Of a stretch of 64,000 nucleotides of DNA, positions 23,401 through 34,290 are shown piece after piece; position 1 is the first letter of the stretch, and each line of letters begins with the position of its first letter. Origin of the DNA: Sarcomyxa edulis (lineage: Eukaryota > Basidiomycota > Agaricomycetes > Agaricales > Mycenaceae). A model generated the notes under the pieces. The model saw only the letters and a list, made by a program, of their open reading frames with translations. It ran no database searches and was not told the origin of the DNA. Location of the stretch: NCBI GenBank assembly GCA_009761415.1, contig QUOL01000012.1, forward strand, positions 248,001-312,000. The letters run 5' to 3'. The translations under genes and the position numbers were made by a program.

Positions 23401-24602
23401 CTTGCAGTGTCCCAACAAATTTGCGATCTAATAAAGATGAGTTGGCTGAATCTTAAGGATTTGACAACCTGCAAACAACTTACTAGGAAGACTTTATAAG
23501 ACGATATTTCTTCATTCCGTAGATTTCTGGGAATGAGAACAAGGAAAGGAGAAATGGCCAAAGCTATATTTGTAGCAACCAACAAACGCTTGCATTTCGT
23601 TCCATGATGACTCTGTGTGATACTGTCAAAGGTATGTTGCATCACCTCCAAGCCAGCATGTTCACATAGTCTGTTGATCTGTCAGTATAATGCATATGCA
23701 TGGAGTGAATTACTTACAATTGGACTTGTTCCCATAACTGAGATGCATCTGAGGGTAGCGCTCTCCCTGTCTAAGATAAAATGTATAAACCACCTGGTAG
23801 AGGAAATTGAGAAAGTGACTTACTATCCTCAACCAGTCAAGTGCAAAGACAACATCTGTGATGTTATTGAGAATTTTTAGCCCACTAGTTTTTGTTTCTT
23901 CCTGATCGAAGTTTAACGCCACGTGTACACATTGCAGGATATCCTGTTGCTCTTCTGTAGGAACCATAGGTCTTGTTATTCCGATAAAAGAAGGTGGCAG
24001 AGGGTCTTTGTGATTCTCAGCCTTCTTCAGATGAGCTAAGGCTTTGGAAGGAATCTCCAAACATTCAGCTAGATTGGTTTGGAACATGGTTTTAACACGT
24101 TTCAAGCTGAAGCAATCCTACATACAAAATCAGTGGTAATCTTGAAAAGCTAGAAGGAATCCTACTTTGACTGGGCCAAAATGATGCGGTACAGATATGG
24201 CAGGGGGGATAAAATCCAAATTGCATTTATTTGCATTCCTTGCATGAAATAAGAGCATATCCAGTAGAATATACTGGAATGTGTAGTCCGCAGCTGGGTT
24301 TTTGTGAACGGCTGTAAAAGGCAGGCAGGAGTCCAGTCCCCAAAATGTCGCTATAGAACCTGCCAGTTCAGTGGTAGGTCCCTTGTAAGGTTCTGCATCG
24401 AGGTATTTGCACAGGGACTAGGGATAATGAGGTTTATTTGGCATAGAACTTGTTTGGAACGTACCATGATATACGGATCTAACCTCTTGTCATGACCTTC
24501 CCTTGACAGGTCAGCAAGAAGGGGCCGATTCCTGATATCAGGGTTTAGAAAGGGAAAAAGTTTGAACAGGTGGCTCTCCATCCTATTGATAGTTGTGTGC
24601 AT
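20419..24602 (-). CDS. JmjC/cupin-like protein with charged coiled-coil, 12 exons, 1,194 aa
   Basis: Twelve exons join in phase with no stop: 24602-24465, 24417-24166, 24117-23824, 23770-23718, 23670-23484, 23427-22531, 22475-22416, 22359-21972, 21913-21745, 21677-21360, 21307-20755 and 20694-20419. The sixth intron uses a GC donor (GCAAGT); all others are GT-AG. The C-terminal half resembles the JmjC-like proteins of Agaricomycetes: VHYNDFVKMSDQAIADIF, a first metal motif AHIDAAGFGT (His856, Asp858), GTKIWCLAVP and a second histidine in MRPNTVHLVL (His927), followed by RGSHFYSAATI. The third metal ligand and 2-oxoglutarate lysine were not assigned. The N-terminal half is helical, then comes a Glu/Arg/Gln coiled coil (about residues 400-550) made by a 108-bp tandem repeat, then a basic patch. 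The gene appears intact. Histone or protein hydroxylation or demethylation is inference; no substrate can be read from the sequence. Confidence 0.7.
22735..23075 (-). repeat. 108-bp coding minisatellite, about three copies
   Basis: Near-identical 108-bp units start at about 22735, 22843 and 22951, with a partial fourth. Each encodes 36 residues of the type EEEQRRVEKEEEQRRAQL followed by EEEEQRLEEEERERER. Because 108 is divisible by three, copy-number changes keep the frame of the JmjC-like gene. Copies differ by only a few bases, which points to recent expansion or homogenisation. Confidence 0.85.
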
Positions 24603-25639
24603 TTCGCTTCCTGGACTAGCTGGGTAGTTCTGGGTGGTCGGATATTACTATAGGTACATGCAAAAAAGCAGACTAGACGGTGCTGGTAAACAAGACCAAA
24701 GCCAAATGAAATTCCGGTTCCCGGGAGGTACGGCAACTCCCGTTAATCACTGCAGTACCCCAAAACTGTCTGTGTCCGGAAAGACCAGGAAAATTGATCA
24801 ATCCTACATTTCTGTACTTTTTCCTAGCTCTGTCTCGAGCTCGAAACTCAGGAACTTGGGGCTTTCCTTTCTCCAGGCATTCTCCAACCAGAAACAGAAT
24901 CATTGTCATGTCTGGCTCGAGGTAGCTTAGCAATCCAGACTCAGTCCTATACTCCGGGAACTTTCTCTTTAGTAATTTCCAGCTCTGGAAATCTCGTCAG
25001 TCTCACAGGTTTGTCTCCAGAAAGCAAACGATGACTTAGAAGAAAAACACAAATTGCAAAGCTCGCCCCTTCCCAACTCCTTCCTGCTCTTGACCACGAC
25101 AGAGACACGCTCATTGGCTTTCGCCACCTTCGAATTCTCGTCAGTTCCCCCCACGGAACCTATTGTAGGGTATCCTCTATGGCTGAGCACGGATCTCGCC
25201 ATCGCAGCACCAGCGGCTGTGCAGATTAGATAGCATATTCCCATTGTTCTTTCTCCTCATGTATTCCATGCACTCCACATGAGGCTCTTCTCATATAGTC
25301 TCTCGGATGTTCGTTTCGATTCCTTCTTTACTACTATTTTTGTGTCTACATCTACTTCCGAAATCCATATCGTTTCCCATTCTTAGTCTCTTTGTCCCCT
25401 TCCGAACTCACGAAGCAGCATCACCCCTACATATTGGAGCCCACCGCGAGGGGACAAGGCTAAAGAATTGGCCTTGAACCTATCCCAACCACCGAAAACC
25501 TTCCAAACCAACCATTCCCCCTCGACGGCGTGAGCCACCTCCGCCGAGTAGAATCCTACCTCGACACGTCGGTCTAGCCAACTCACCGGACGCTCGTGAC
25601 CGGGTCGACCAACCCGAAGTCCCTGAACCAAGTCTGTCT
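24603..25639. other. non-coding stretch upstream of the JmjC-like gene
   Basis: No domain was recognised. It includes one arm of a dispersed repeat (24681-24743) and presumably the promoter of the JmjC-like gene near 24610-24660. The part after 25200 could belong to the 5' end of the gag-protease element, but no LTR pair was found. Confidence 0.35.
24681..24743 (-). repeat. dispersed about 60-bp repeat, copy 1
   Basis: The core CAAAGCCAAATGAAATTCCG and the adjacent GGTTCCCGGGA with GTACGGCA reappear in reverse orientation at 55681-55745. The sequence is GC-palindromic around CCCGGG. It may be the end of a MITE or solo LTR. Confidence 0.7.
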
Positions 25640-28280
25640 ACATCCCAAGTCCCCAATCCACGAGCGAAAAAAGGCAAAGCGCCTATCGTAGCTAAGCTGT
25701 CTCAGTCGAAGCAGCAGTCCCAGTCCATCGAAGAGTTCCAGTCCGTCGAAGAGTTCCAGTCAATCCCCAAAGAATCGAGTCCCAGTCCCGAAGCGTCAGT
25801 CCAGTCAGTTCCGTACGTCCCGCCAGTCTCGTCCGTTCCATCAGTCCCATCAGTCCCAAGTCCGTCAGTCCCAAGTCCGTCAGTATCGCCGTCGAAGATG
25901 TCCCAGCAAGCCGGAGCGCCAAGAACAGGCATCGCAGCCATGCCCCCTGTGAAGTCGAGTCGAGCCCCGTTTTTCGATGGAGAGCTGTCTGAGTTGGAAG
26001 AGTTTCTAGAGTTGTTTGGAGAGGTTGCGGATGGTTGTCAGTTGACAGATGCCGATAAGGCAACATCTGTGGTAAGGTATACAGAGAAGAAGATCAAGAG
26101 GTTTTGGATGAGCTTACCAGGTTACGAAACCTAAGATTGGCCGATGCTCAAGGCATCCATTATCGGTGCTTGTCCAGGTGCTGACAAGGGTGTCAAGTAC
26201 ACAAGACGTCACCTAGAGAAGATCACCAAAGCGAACGTGAGTGAACGATTTAGCATCGGCAAGAAAGATCCAGAGCCGGTACAGTAACATAATGCATGAT
26301 GCATAAATTTGTTTGACTCATCCTTTCTGAAACTGACGTTCTTCGTTATTACCAGGAATTTCGTCCTGTCGCAAAGTGGCTGGAAACCGAGAAGAAAATC
26401 AGCACCGACGAATTGGATAGGTATTCCTGGTATGGCTTACATCCCACAGCTCGCATCGCCATCCGTCAATGCATTGAGGTCAAAGAACCTACCTACACTC
26501 GAGACAAGCCTCCAACCCATGGACAAGGTCCTCGAGCACGGTCGATGTGTCTACTCGGACGACGCGTTCGATGCCGAATTCGACGATCCGATCGCAACCC
26601 GTTTGAAGAAGGGTGGGAAGGAGAAGAGGAAGAGTCGTAAGAGAGGCAAGAAGAGGTCGAAGGATTCCGATGACAGTGAAAGTGACAGTGAGGAGGATGA
26701 GAGTAGCAGTGACAGTGACAGTGAGTTGTCGTCATCTGAGGAAGAAGAGAGAAGGAAGAAGAAGAAGAAGAAGGGAAGGAAGGGAAAGGAGACAGTGGAG
26801 AGGGAAGTACACACCGAGAAAGTCATGTTCGACGATTCCGCACGAAAGAAAAGCGACCTCGACGACATCGAAGAACTCACCAAGAAACTCCACGGTCTTC
26901 GAGTCGGCGATGCAGCCTACGCTGGATGCAACGCTCGTCTCGTATCACTCTCACCTGCCATGGCTAACCATATCCCTTCTCCGTGGCAGACTCCTACTGC
27001 AACCACCGCCGCCGCCCCATCCTATCCCATCCACCGAACGCCAGAGCCAGACCTCGAGTTCCTTGGGACCAGCGTATGAACTAGCCGAAAAACTTGTACT
27101 ATTTTTGTCAAGGAGAATCCCATCGCGTTTCCGAGTGCCCAATTGCTGCAGAATATACCAGAGCTGGCCGAACGAGGGTCGACGAGAATGGCTTCCATGT
27201 ACATAGTGATGGTTCCTGCATCCGTCGTCATCCAGATGGAATCAAAGCAGCTATAGACCAACGGTGGGGAGGACCTTTAGCAATGCCCAACGATCGACAA
27301 GCCCCTCCACACTTACCTGCAGCCACCGCCAATTTTTTCGAAATCTTTCCTGAAGGAGACACCCAAGCCCTGATTACTGAGGTCGAAGTAGAGGTGGAGA
27401 AGGAGGAATTGGAGTACCAGAGTGACGATGAAGGGGAAGATGAGTTTGTGTGGGGAGCGATCAAAGAGTTAGAAATGTTGGAGTCCGAAGGTTTCGCAGT
27501 GACAAGGGCAGAGGCTAGGGCTAGAGCGAAGGGGGCGGAGGTTAGCAAGCAGTCTGAGACGAAGAATAACGATGGAGAAGGGAATAAAAAGGAATACACC
27601 GTCAATGAAGAGGAAAAGAGGAAGGAAAATGCGAATAAAGTCAGATATACCGTCAAGGAAAAGGAGAGGGTCAAGGAAAAGGTGGTTGAAGAGAAGGAAG
27701 ACGAAGTAGATAGAGACGAACCGTTTTTCGAGCCTCGACAACCCGCATACCACTACGAGTCCAAGGCTGCCGATCCTCAAGCAGCATCGAAATTTCGCAA
27801 TAGGATCCTCGAGGCAGTGGTTCCAAACGTCACAGTAGGCGACCTGGTATCTCTCAGTGGCGACTTACGAAAAGAAATAGTCGACTATACACATACTGTC
27901 CGTATTGCGAAGCCGTCGACTCGGAAATCCACTCCAGCAGCTACATCCCTTTCATCGGTCTTTGTCCCACTTCAATACACCACACCGCTTCGCGAAATCG
28001 ATATCCTAGTCGATGGGAAGTCCATGGAGAAGGGTTTACTCGATGAAGGCTCAGAAATCGTAGTCGTTCACCGAGATCTGTGGGAGGAATTGGGGTTTGA
28101 AGTGAATAAAGAGAAAATGATGATGCAGACTGCGAATGGAGGGAAGGAAGCGATGGAGGGTTGTGCTGAATTCCTGGAGCTTGAAGTAGATGGCATGAAG
28201 ACATGGGCGCACGCTTTCGTCGTTCCCAACGCACCTTATCGAGTTCTTTTGGGTCGACCGTGGTGCAGAGCCTTAGAAGC
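25640..28280 (+). mobile_element. gag-protease remnant of an LTR retroelement (Ty3-like)
   Basis: Gag: a Ser/Pro/Gln-rich start, then FFDGELSELEEFLELFGEVA and TEKKIKRFWMSLPGY; a TAA at 26132-26134 precedes DWPMLKASIIGACPGADKGV. Later pieces are FRPVAKWLETEKKIST, HGRCVYSDDAFDAEF and an Asp/Ser- and Lys-rich stretch. A CCHC knuckle CYFCQGESHRVSEC-like (from about 27105) is followed by an aspartic-protease fold: EIDILVDGKSMEKGLLDEGSE, with Glu where DSGS or DTGS is expected, then VVVHRDLWEELG, and YRVLLGRPWCRALEA. The region from 27094 to 28344 is open (416 codons); earlier parts have a stop, a frameshift near 26510 and a possible intron (26236-26355). Reverse transcriptase and integrase are missing: the sequence is cut at about 28275 where the next element begins in reverse. 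Confidence 0.7.
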
Positions 28281-30970
28281 CCCGAGTGAGTTAAAGACAC
28301 CGACGGAGTCGACACTGTCTGTGAAGAGTAAAAGCTTTCGATGAGGAGTAGCGAACGAGGTCACATGATGGATCGCAGAGAAAATTGCTACCATTTCGAG
28401 ATAGAAGATGTCGATGGAGATTTTTTCTGGGCAAGGTTTGAGTTCATAGACGAAACCGTTCCCAGTGTAGATGAAGGACAAGCCTGGGAAAAGACTTGCA
28501 TCTGTCCAGATCACCATGTCGGCCTCATCGTCAGGCCACAAGCCGTTATCGATGAAGTGAACACCGATAGATTGAGGGATGACCGAAGCAAACCAAGCTA
28601 AATCCTGGAGGACTCTAGCGTTGATGTAGATTCCTCGATAGGCGAAGGTTTTCCCGCTCATCTTTCGATAGATCTTTGAGAGAGCAGGTCGACCCCATGG
28701 GAGAACGTTCAAAAGCCAGTTGATATGGCCAGCCAACCGTTGCCATTCTCGGAGAGGGGGCTGTCGGTCGGGTGTTGCGAGGAATTGGGTAATTTTGTCG
28801 AGGATGTCGGTGACAGAGTCTGGGGACAGGGAGATGGAGCCGCGGTTGACATCGACCAAGAAACCTATGATTTTGAGGACATCCCCATGGTCCTGCTTCT
28901 TGTCATCGTAGGGGCAAGTGATTCGTTCCCAAAGGAGGAGAATTTGAACTTGTCGCTTGGGGTGCAGTCTTCCATGGAACCAGATGAGATTGTCGGCATA
29001 ATCCCATCCAAAGAAGTCATCCATGTAAACGGGGAGTCCGATGATGTACAGCTTCCGAACCCCAATCCAACAGATGAGTCCCGAGACAGCACACCAGATA
29101 CGGGGAGAAGCACGGTTGCCAAAGACAAGGCGGCGAGCAATTTGCATGATTGTGTCAACAATGATAACCTGACGTAGCTGCCATATGGGGTGAGCGGGTA
29201 GATTGAGGAAAGCAGAAGCGACATCGTCTTTGAAAGTGACCAGCGATCTACCAGGATTTTGTGCACACGCTTCTCGAAGGGCCTGTCCAAAGAGATGCAT
29301 ATCGTCGTATTTGACCTTTGCCTCGGCCTTTGAAATCCCGTCGTTCAGGCCAGAGCTGCTGTGGTCTGTGATAACTCGTGCTTTCTCTTTCTGCCACACA
29401 ACGAACATCGGAGAAACCTTCATTCCAGGGAGAAGGGTGGGGAAAGGACCAGACCATCGTCCGGCGTCAACTTCTTTGTCGCGATAAGTGCGTAGCGCAT
29501 CGAGGTCATCGATTTCTGAAACGAAATTGCCTGGAGGCTGGTCTTCGACTTCGAGGTCCCACTCTCCGTCGTCTAGAGGCCAGAAGCCTTCGCGTAATCC
29601 AGTAATGACTGATTTTACGAATGGCTGATTAGGATGATCAAGAAGCATTGCTTCCAATCGGTCAACATTGAAAGGAGTGTCGACTTTGATTTGGGACTGT
29701 GCACCTCGTAAAGAGGCTTGAATTATTGGGTCATTAATAAGGTGCTGAGGAGGAGAAGGAAGCGGAATGGTGGTTTCGGTAAACCAAGCAGAAGACGAGA
29801 TAGAATTATGTGGTATGTCGGACCATAGGTAGCCACGGCGATAACGAGGTATGTCCTGAGTCTCCTCGTTTTTCCGTTTGCCTGAGGCAGGTGAGGTGAT
29901 GGAGCTAGGTCCTGCCTCGGCCAACAAAACCCTCTCGGTTACCGTAGCCTCTTCCTCCCGCTCGACGTGATTGGAGAAGAGCGTAGCATTTCTCTTGTTC
30001 TCGGGCCTTGTGTTGACCGCCACACTCACTGCAAATCCCGTGCTTGCGCCTGTTCTCACAGGCTTCACAGTTGCCCAAATTCCAATTTTCACAAGGAATT
30101 GTAATGCGTTTCGAAGGAGCTGGTGTAGAACCCGAGGGTGCAGAGCGTTTAGTGGATGTAGCAGATGATGAATTTGGGCGGAACATTCGAGCCCTGAGAG
30201 GAATGTTGAGTTGACCATGATCATCGAGTCAGAAGAAACTCTTTGAATAACGGTCACGTACGTCCACCGCAGCGCGGAAGAGATCCATAACGGCTCGACA
30301 GTAAACCTGTAGTTCCGAAACACGGTGCGGATAGACCATAATGACACCACTCTCCCAGGCAGAGAAAATACGGATCCAGTCAGCCTCAGGATGAACGACC
30401 CTTTTGGCACTGAGCTGGTCCTTTTTGACGAGCGCATAGCCTCCTGGGAGCTCTTTTGGTTCGTCATCGTGGTTGTAATGCGCATCCATGGAAGCAAATA
30501 GCTTCTCAAAATCGACATACTGGTCCTGAATGATTTTACGCCAGATGGACTGGGGAATCGGATCCGTGAAAGGCTGTAACTGGACCAGGTCGACAATTGC
30601 ATCGACTGCTTTTTCGGCTCCAGAGGCAGTACGGAGCTTTCGGGTAGCTTCGAGGTGAGGGTCGGCGAGCGAAGAGGATAGATGAGCCAAGAAAGGAGCT
30701 GCGGCCAAAACGCTGGGAGGAAGACCCCCTGGAACAGTGGTGAGTCTGAGGAGATCTGCAAGGTTACGACCATCGACTCCATGTCCGGATGGCTGCGAGG
30801 CGTCAGTAAGCTGAGAAGCTTTGGCTTCGAGAAGCCTCCAAGCGACAGCGTCGACAGCGGCGATCCGTTCAGCATCGAGTTCCTGAGCAGCCTTGGTCTG
30901 CGCAGCTGTTCGACGATCCCTGTAGGAAGTGAGGTCGTCGCCAGCGAGCCCCTCCGGGGTCGGTCAGGAT
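28280..30970 (-). mobile_element. retroelement with gag-like ORF and RT/RNase H, 3'-truncated (DIRS-like?)
   Basis: Minus strand. A gag-like frame (about 30966-30229, continued 30228-29905 after a TGA at 30229-30231) encodes DQYVDFEKLFASMDAHY and a Cys cluster CENWNLGNCEACENRRKHG then CSECGGQHKA. In another frame, open from 30875 to 28236, an RT follows from about 29700: NQPFVKSVITGLREGFWPL, ARVITDHSSSGLND, TFKDDVASAFLNLPAHPIWQ, FGNRASPRIWC, VYMDDFFGWD (the YxDD box) and DDKKQDHG; then RNase H with IWTDASLFPG and LLLFTDSVDSVGVFNSL. Only the part of this open frame downstream of gag is real coding sequence; its first 320 codons are a shadow of gag. The RT type resembles fungal elements that usually carry a tyrosine recombinase (DIRS order), but no recombinase is present because the element stops at about 28280. 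A frameshift near 30960 also breaks the gag start. Confidence 0.7.
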
Positions 30971-31266
30971 CTCAATCCCTGTAGTGTCGAACTCGCCGTT
31001 GTCGGATTTGATGGTTATCAAAGATTCGAACAGGCCACTGCGGGTCAGACAAAGGTGTGTCCTCGGTTTATGATTCTCGATACGTATAAGAGGACTATAT
31101 ACTTGGGAGCTAGTATCCGTCGGCAAGCGATGCTCGTCATCGGTGAATTCTACTATATGTAGATCCCGGACTGTGAGGTGTTACCGTTGCATTTGCTGGA
31201 GATGCGATATTCATTCCAGGAGGTCGAGAGAGCAAATATTTGAGAGCCTACAATAAATTTCGTGTA
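30971..31266. other. spacer between retroelement and num1 remnant
   Basis: No frame of interest. The 5' end of the RT element and the 3' end of the num1 fragment should both lie here, but no terminal repeat was identified. Confidence 0.3.
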
Positions 31267-33287
31267 TCAGGTTATCAGCGTTAAATAAGGTCTCAAGATC
31301 ATACGCACATTCAGCCATATGTCATGCCTATCTTTGGTGAGGGCGGTGATCTTCATCTCTCGCTGTGGAGTCGATACGACGACACTATACTGATACAAAC
31401 CAGGTGGGCATGGGATTGGGATCGAGGACTGATCGTACTCCTTCAATATAAGCTGGACAAGAGAACGTACCGTCAGCCTTACAGATATGGAGTTATCGAG
31501 CAAAAACTTACAGCTCTTAGCGCTGGACTCCGAAACGTTCGATGATCCGGGGTCAGCCGAACTCCAATAGAGGGTCTTTGTGTACGGATGGGCCCAGAAG
31601 AATCGTTTGTGTCTTCGCTCACCGTAGCCCTTTCCAATGGCGCGGCGGGTGTACTTATACAAAAACTCACCGATCATCGTCAGGGTGCTAGTGTGTATGA
31701 TGGCAGGATCCGTCGAAGTTCCGGCGGCAGGCCCGCGACCACGAGTCACAGGGTGCTTGAGTACAGTTTGTGAGCGGGACATGAACAAGTTACGATCTGA
31801 GGATATCGAGGAGCGGGGCGACATCATGTCTGAGACAAGGGAGGTACTCGAAAGCTCCCTGCGTTCCCTTTCGCGAACGCTGTGCGAGGATAGTGTGGTT
31901 CCAGGAAGCATAGAATGTTGAGCGAAGGATGTAGCGTTGGCAGCGGATCTGAAATTGCTGGTCGAAGGTGGTTGGCGCAATCCTTGTTGAGAGGGAGGCA
32001 TGCTAGATCCATGCTGACGACCGTTGTAAGTTCCCTTTCCACTGGGCACAGACAATATCGATCCGAAAATTGGCGTTGTGGCCCGCTGGATCAGTTCAGG
32101 TGGGGGAGGGGATGATGGTCTAGGAGGTGGCGTATCGTGAGAGCCACTTGAATTAGTCGGGGAGGTGGAAGGACCATCGTTGGCGGTTTCGTTTTATCTA
32201 CCACAGTGAGAGTGTTTGCAACGGAAAGAACGCGGGAACGGCTGGGGCCGTCTTCCAAGGCAGTTGATATGGCAGATTCAATAGACTGTCTCTGCTCGGA
32301 GGTAGATGTGCATGGTCGAACATTGAACGCAATTGCCTAATCGCGGAAAACAGTGGAAGAAGGCATAGGAATAGGAACGATGTTTGGTGTGGGAGTATTG
32401 GTAGTGGAAGGAGTGACCCCAGGTGTTGGTGGTGCGACAAACTGGAACTGTTGACCCGAAGACCCAACGCGATATAGACCAAACGATGGTGACGATGGAA
32501 CCGATGGGACAGATGGCGTCGTGAGGACTGGCGTTGCAGGAGGAGGTGGAATCTATTCGTTGGTCTGGATCGATAGCTCTCTCACCTCTGGTTTGGGCAC
32601 AACCTCCGGCTCTTTGATAAGCTCAGCAGATACTGCCTTCGACTGATAGGTAACAGGAGGAGAAAGAGGACTAGTGGAAGCAACGGAAGAACTCGATAGA
32701 TAAACCCGACTAGAAAGGCGCGAAGCTTTTAGGCTTTCTTCATCATTGTCAGAGGACATATCATTATCCGTCAATGTCATGATTGAATGGAACTCGTCTT
32801 GAGACTCGGAAGGCGTGGTCATCGCAAGACTCTGTCGAGCATCTTGATATTCGTCCGTATCTGGTTCGGTTTCGGCTCCAGTTTCAGTCTCATCGCCGTC
32901 ATCGATCTCGTCTTCTTCTTCATGTGACACAGCCAGGAAGGCGCGAGCTTGGGGACGAGTAATCGTTGTGTCCCCACTCATATCAGAGGAAGAAGTCGAC
33001 ATATCTCGTTGATTGATCGTTCTTCTACGATCATGATCACCCACAACGATGACACTGCTACGTGACGACTCAGGAGTTTGTGTATCCATATCCATCTTGA
33101 GAACCAATGGACGAGGCGTCATCCTTGGAGTCTGTGTATCTACATCCACAGTCATCGGAGGAGAGGTTTGAATTTCCATAACGGGAGGGGGACTTTGGAA
33201 GGGTGGATGCCAACCTGGTGGATATATTTGTTGGGGAGGTTGAGTAGAACGAGCCCAGGGTGCGGAGACTCCGGGGTTCCCATTCAT
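31267..33287 (-). pseudogene. num1-type cortical anchor protein, C-terminal part with PH_12 domain, decayed
   Basis: The part downstream of the N-terminal num1 fragment: SIMTLTDNDMSSDNDEESLK, SRLSSRVYLSS, VTYQSKAVSAELIKEPEV, ELSIQTNE, GLYRVGSSGQQFQFVAPPTP, RQSIESAISTALEDGPSRS, PPELIQRATTPIFGS, then the PH_12 (Mcp5-type) domain: TMIGEFLYKYTRRAIGKGYG, ERRHKRFFWAHPYTKTLYWS and SADPGSSNVSESSAKS. An intron follows, then IEGVRSVLDPNPMP and GLYQYSVVVSTPQREMKIT. Lesions: an in-frame stop after ELSIQTNE, frame changes around 32200 and 32340, and one extra base in the PH domain (CCCATGCCCACC, about 31405). Introns are retained. Together with 11.5-14 kb this accounts for most of one num1 gene, now in two pieces on opposite strands. 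Confidence 0.8.
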
Positions 33288-33699
33288 TGTTTTGTTCGTC
33301 TGGGTGGATAATATGTGAGGGTTCGCAGATGCGCAATATATATGTCTTCAGACTCACAGGATGCCTCCTCCCAAATAACAGTGTTATTGAGCTCGGGCCT
33401 GAGAACGACGCTGAATCAGATGAGAGACAAGCGGCCTTGACTGCACATGAGGGTAGAATATGGTTGAGAGTCTGACTCGTTCCTCTGCAAGCTTCGAATG
33501 GAAGAAGAAACTTCAAGAAAGAATACAAAAACATACCTTTTGTATTCAACTCAAGATCTCCGAGCCATTGATTCGTAGTCATGAAGGTGATTCTTGTGAG
33601 GTTGAACGACGAGAACAAGAACGAAAAAACTGCAGTGTGATCTCAATGTGTGAGCACTTAGAAAGCCAGGTCTGGTAAATATTGTTCTGCTGGTTGGCT

Positions 33700-34290
33700 G
33701 TAGGACGAAGTTGGTGACATGGTGGATGGAAGTACTTGGCATAATCATCCATAATGACAGTCATGATGTTTGTGCTGAGACGATAAGCTTTGAGAGTAAT
33801 TCCTTTACCGAATCGGTATGTGATGTAGTCGGAGCACAGCAGCCCAGCGACGATGACGAAGATGTGGAAGGGACGAGGGCAAAGGAGATGGTGTACCATT
33901 GCTCGAGGGCCAGTCGTTCAGAGTCAAGATACGGCTTTTTGCAGCCATAGAGAATACTGCGGGAATAGCAAGTCTGGAAAACGGTGGCTTAGATCAACGG
34001 GCTGATGTGCCTGCAGCATCCCAGCTAGACCCTGAGACCATTCTGCATTGCTTTTCCCATGAACGCAGGACGTTTGTAGCTGAATTAGCCAGGGAGGACC
34101 AAGAGTCCGAAGACGATCCAGAGGAAGAATGTGTAGACAGCGAGGAAAGAGCCGTTGTTGAGGAGGAGTCCGGCACAGCCGATGAGGGAAGTGGTGAGGC
34201 CAAAGTATGCAGCGATAGTGGATGTGATGAGTTCCACACGATTACAGAACTCGAATGACGTCGGTGTGGTTCCAGACAGTGGACCAGGTT
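33700..34290 (-). pseudogene. tetraspanin-like (Tsp2-type) membrane protein remnant
   Basis: Minus strand, several frames: VELITSTIAAYFGLTTSLIG, CAGLLLNNGSFLAVYTFFLW with IVFGLLVLPG, YKRPAFMGKAMQNGLRV, GCKKPYLDSERLALEQWYTI with SFALVP, then one frame over HIFVIVAGLLCSDYITYRFG and KGITLKAYRLSTNIMTVIMD. Order, hydrophobic segments and the Cys-containing loop agree with the tetraspanin-like proteins I recall from Agaricomycetes. At least one frameshift and an in-frame stop (after VLPG) are present, and most of the extracellular loop is missing. It is a broken copy; part of the N-terminal region may lie at 34300-34480. Confidence 0.65.

Noticed and set aside
25383..25941. Minus-strand frames with DGTDGLGTDG and related repeats
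   Set aside because: Mirror of the Ser/Pro/Val-rich gag N-terminus on the plus strand.
29905..30875. First 320 codons of the 879-codon minus-strand frame as an N-terminal protein domain
   Set aside because: This part overlaps the gag-like frame, which has the real Cys cluster; only the later part encodes RT.
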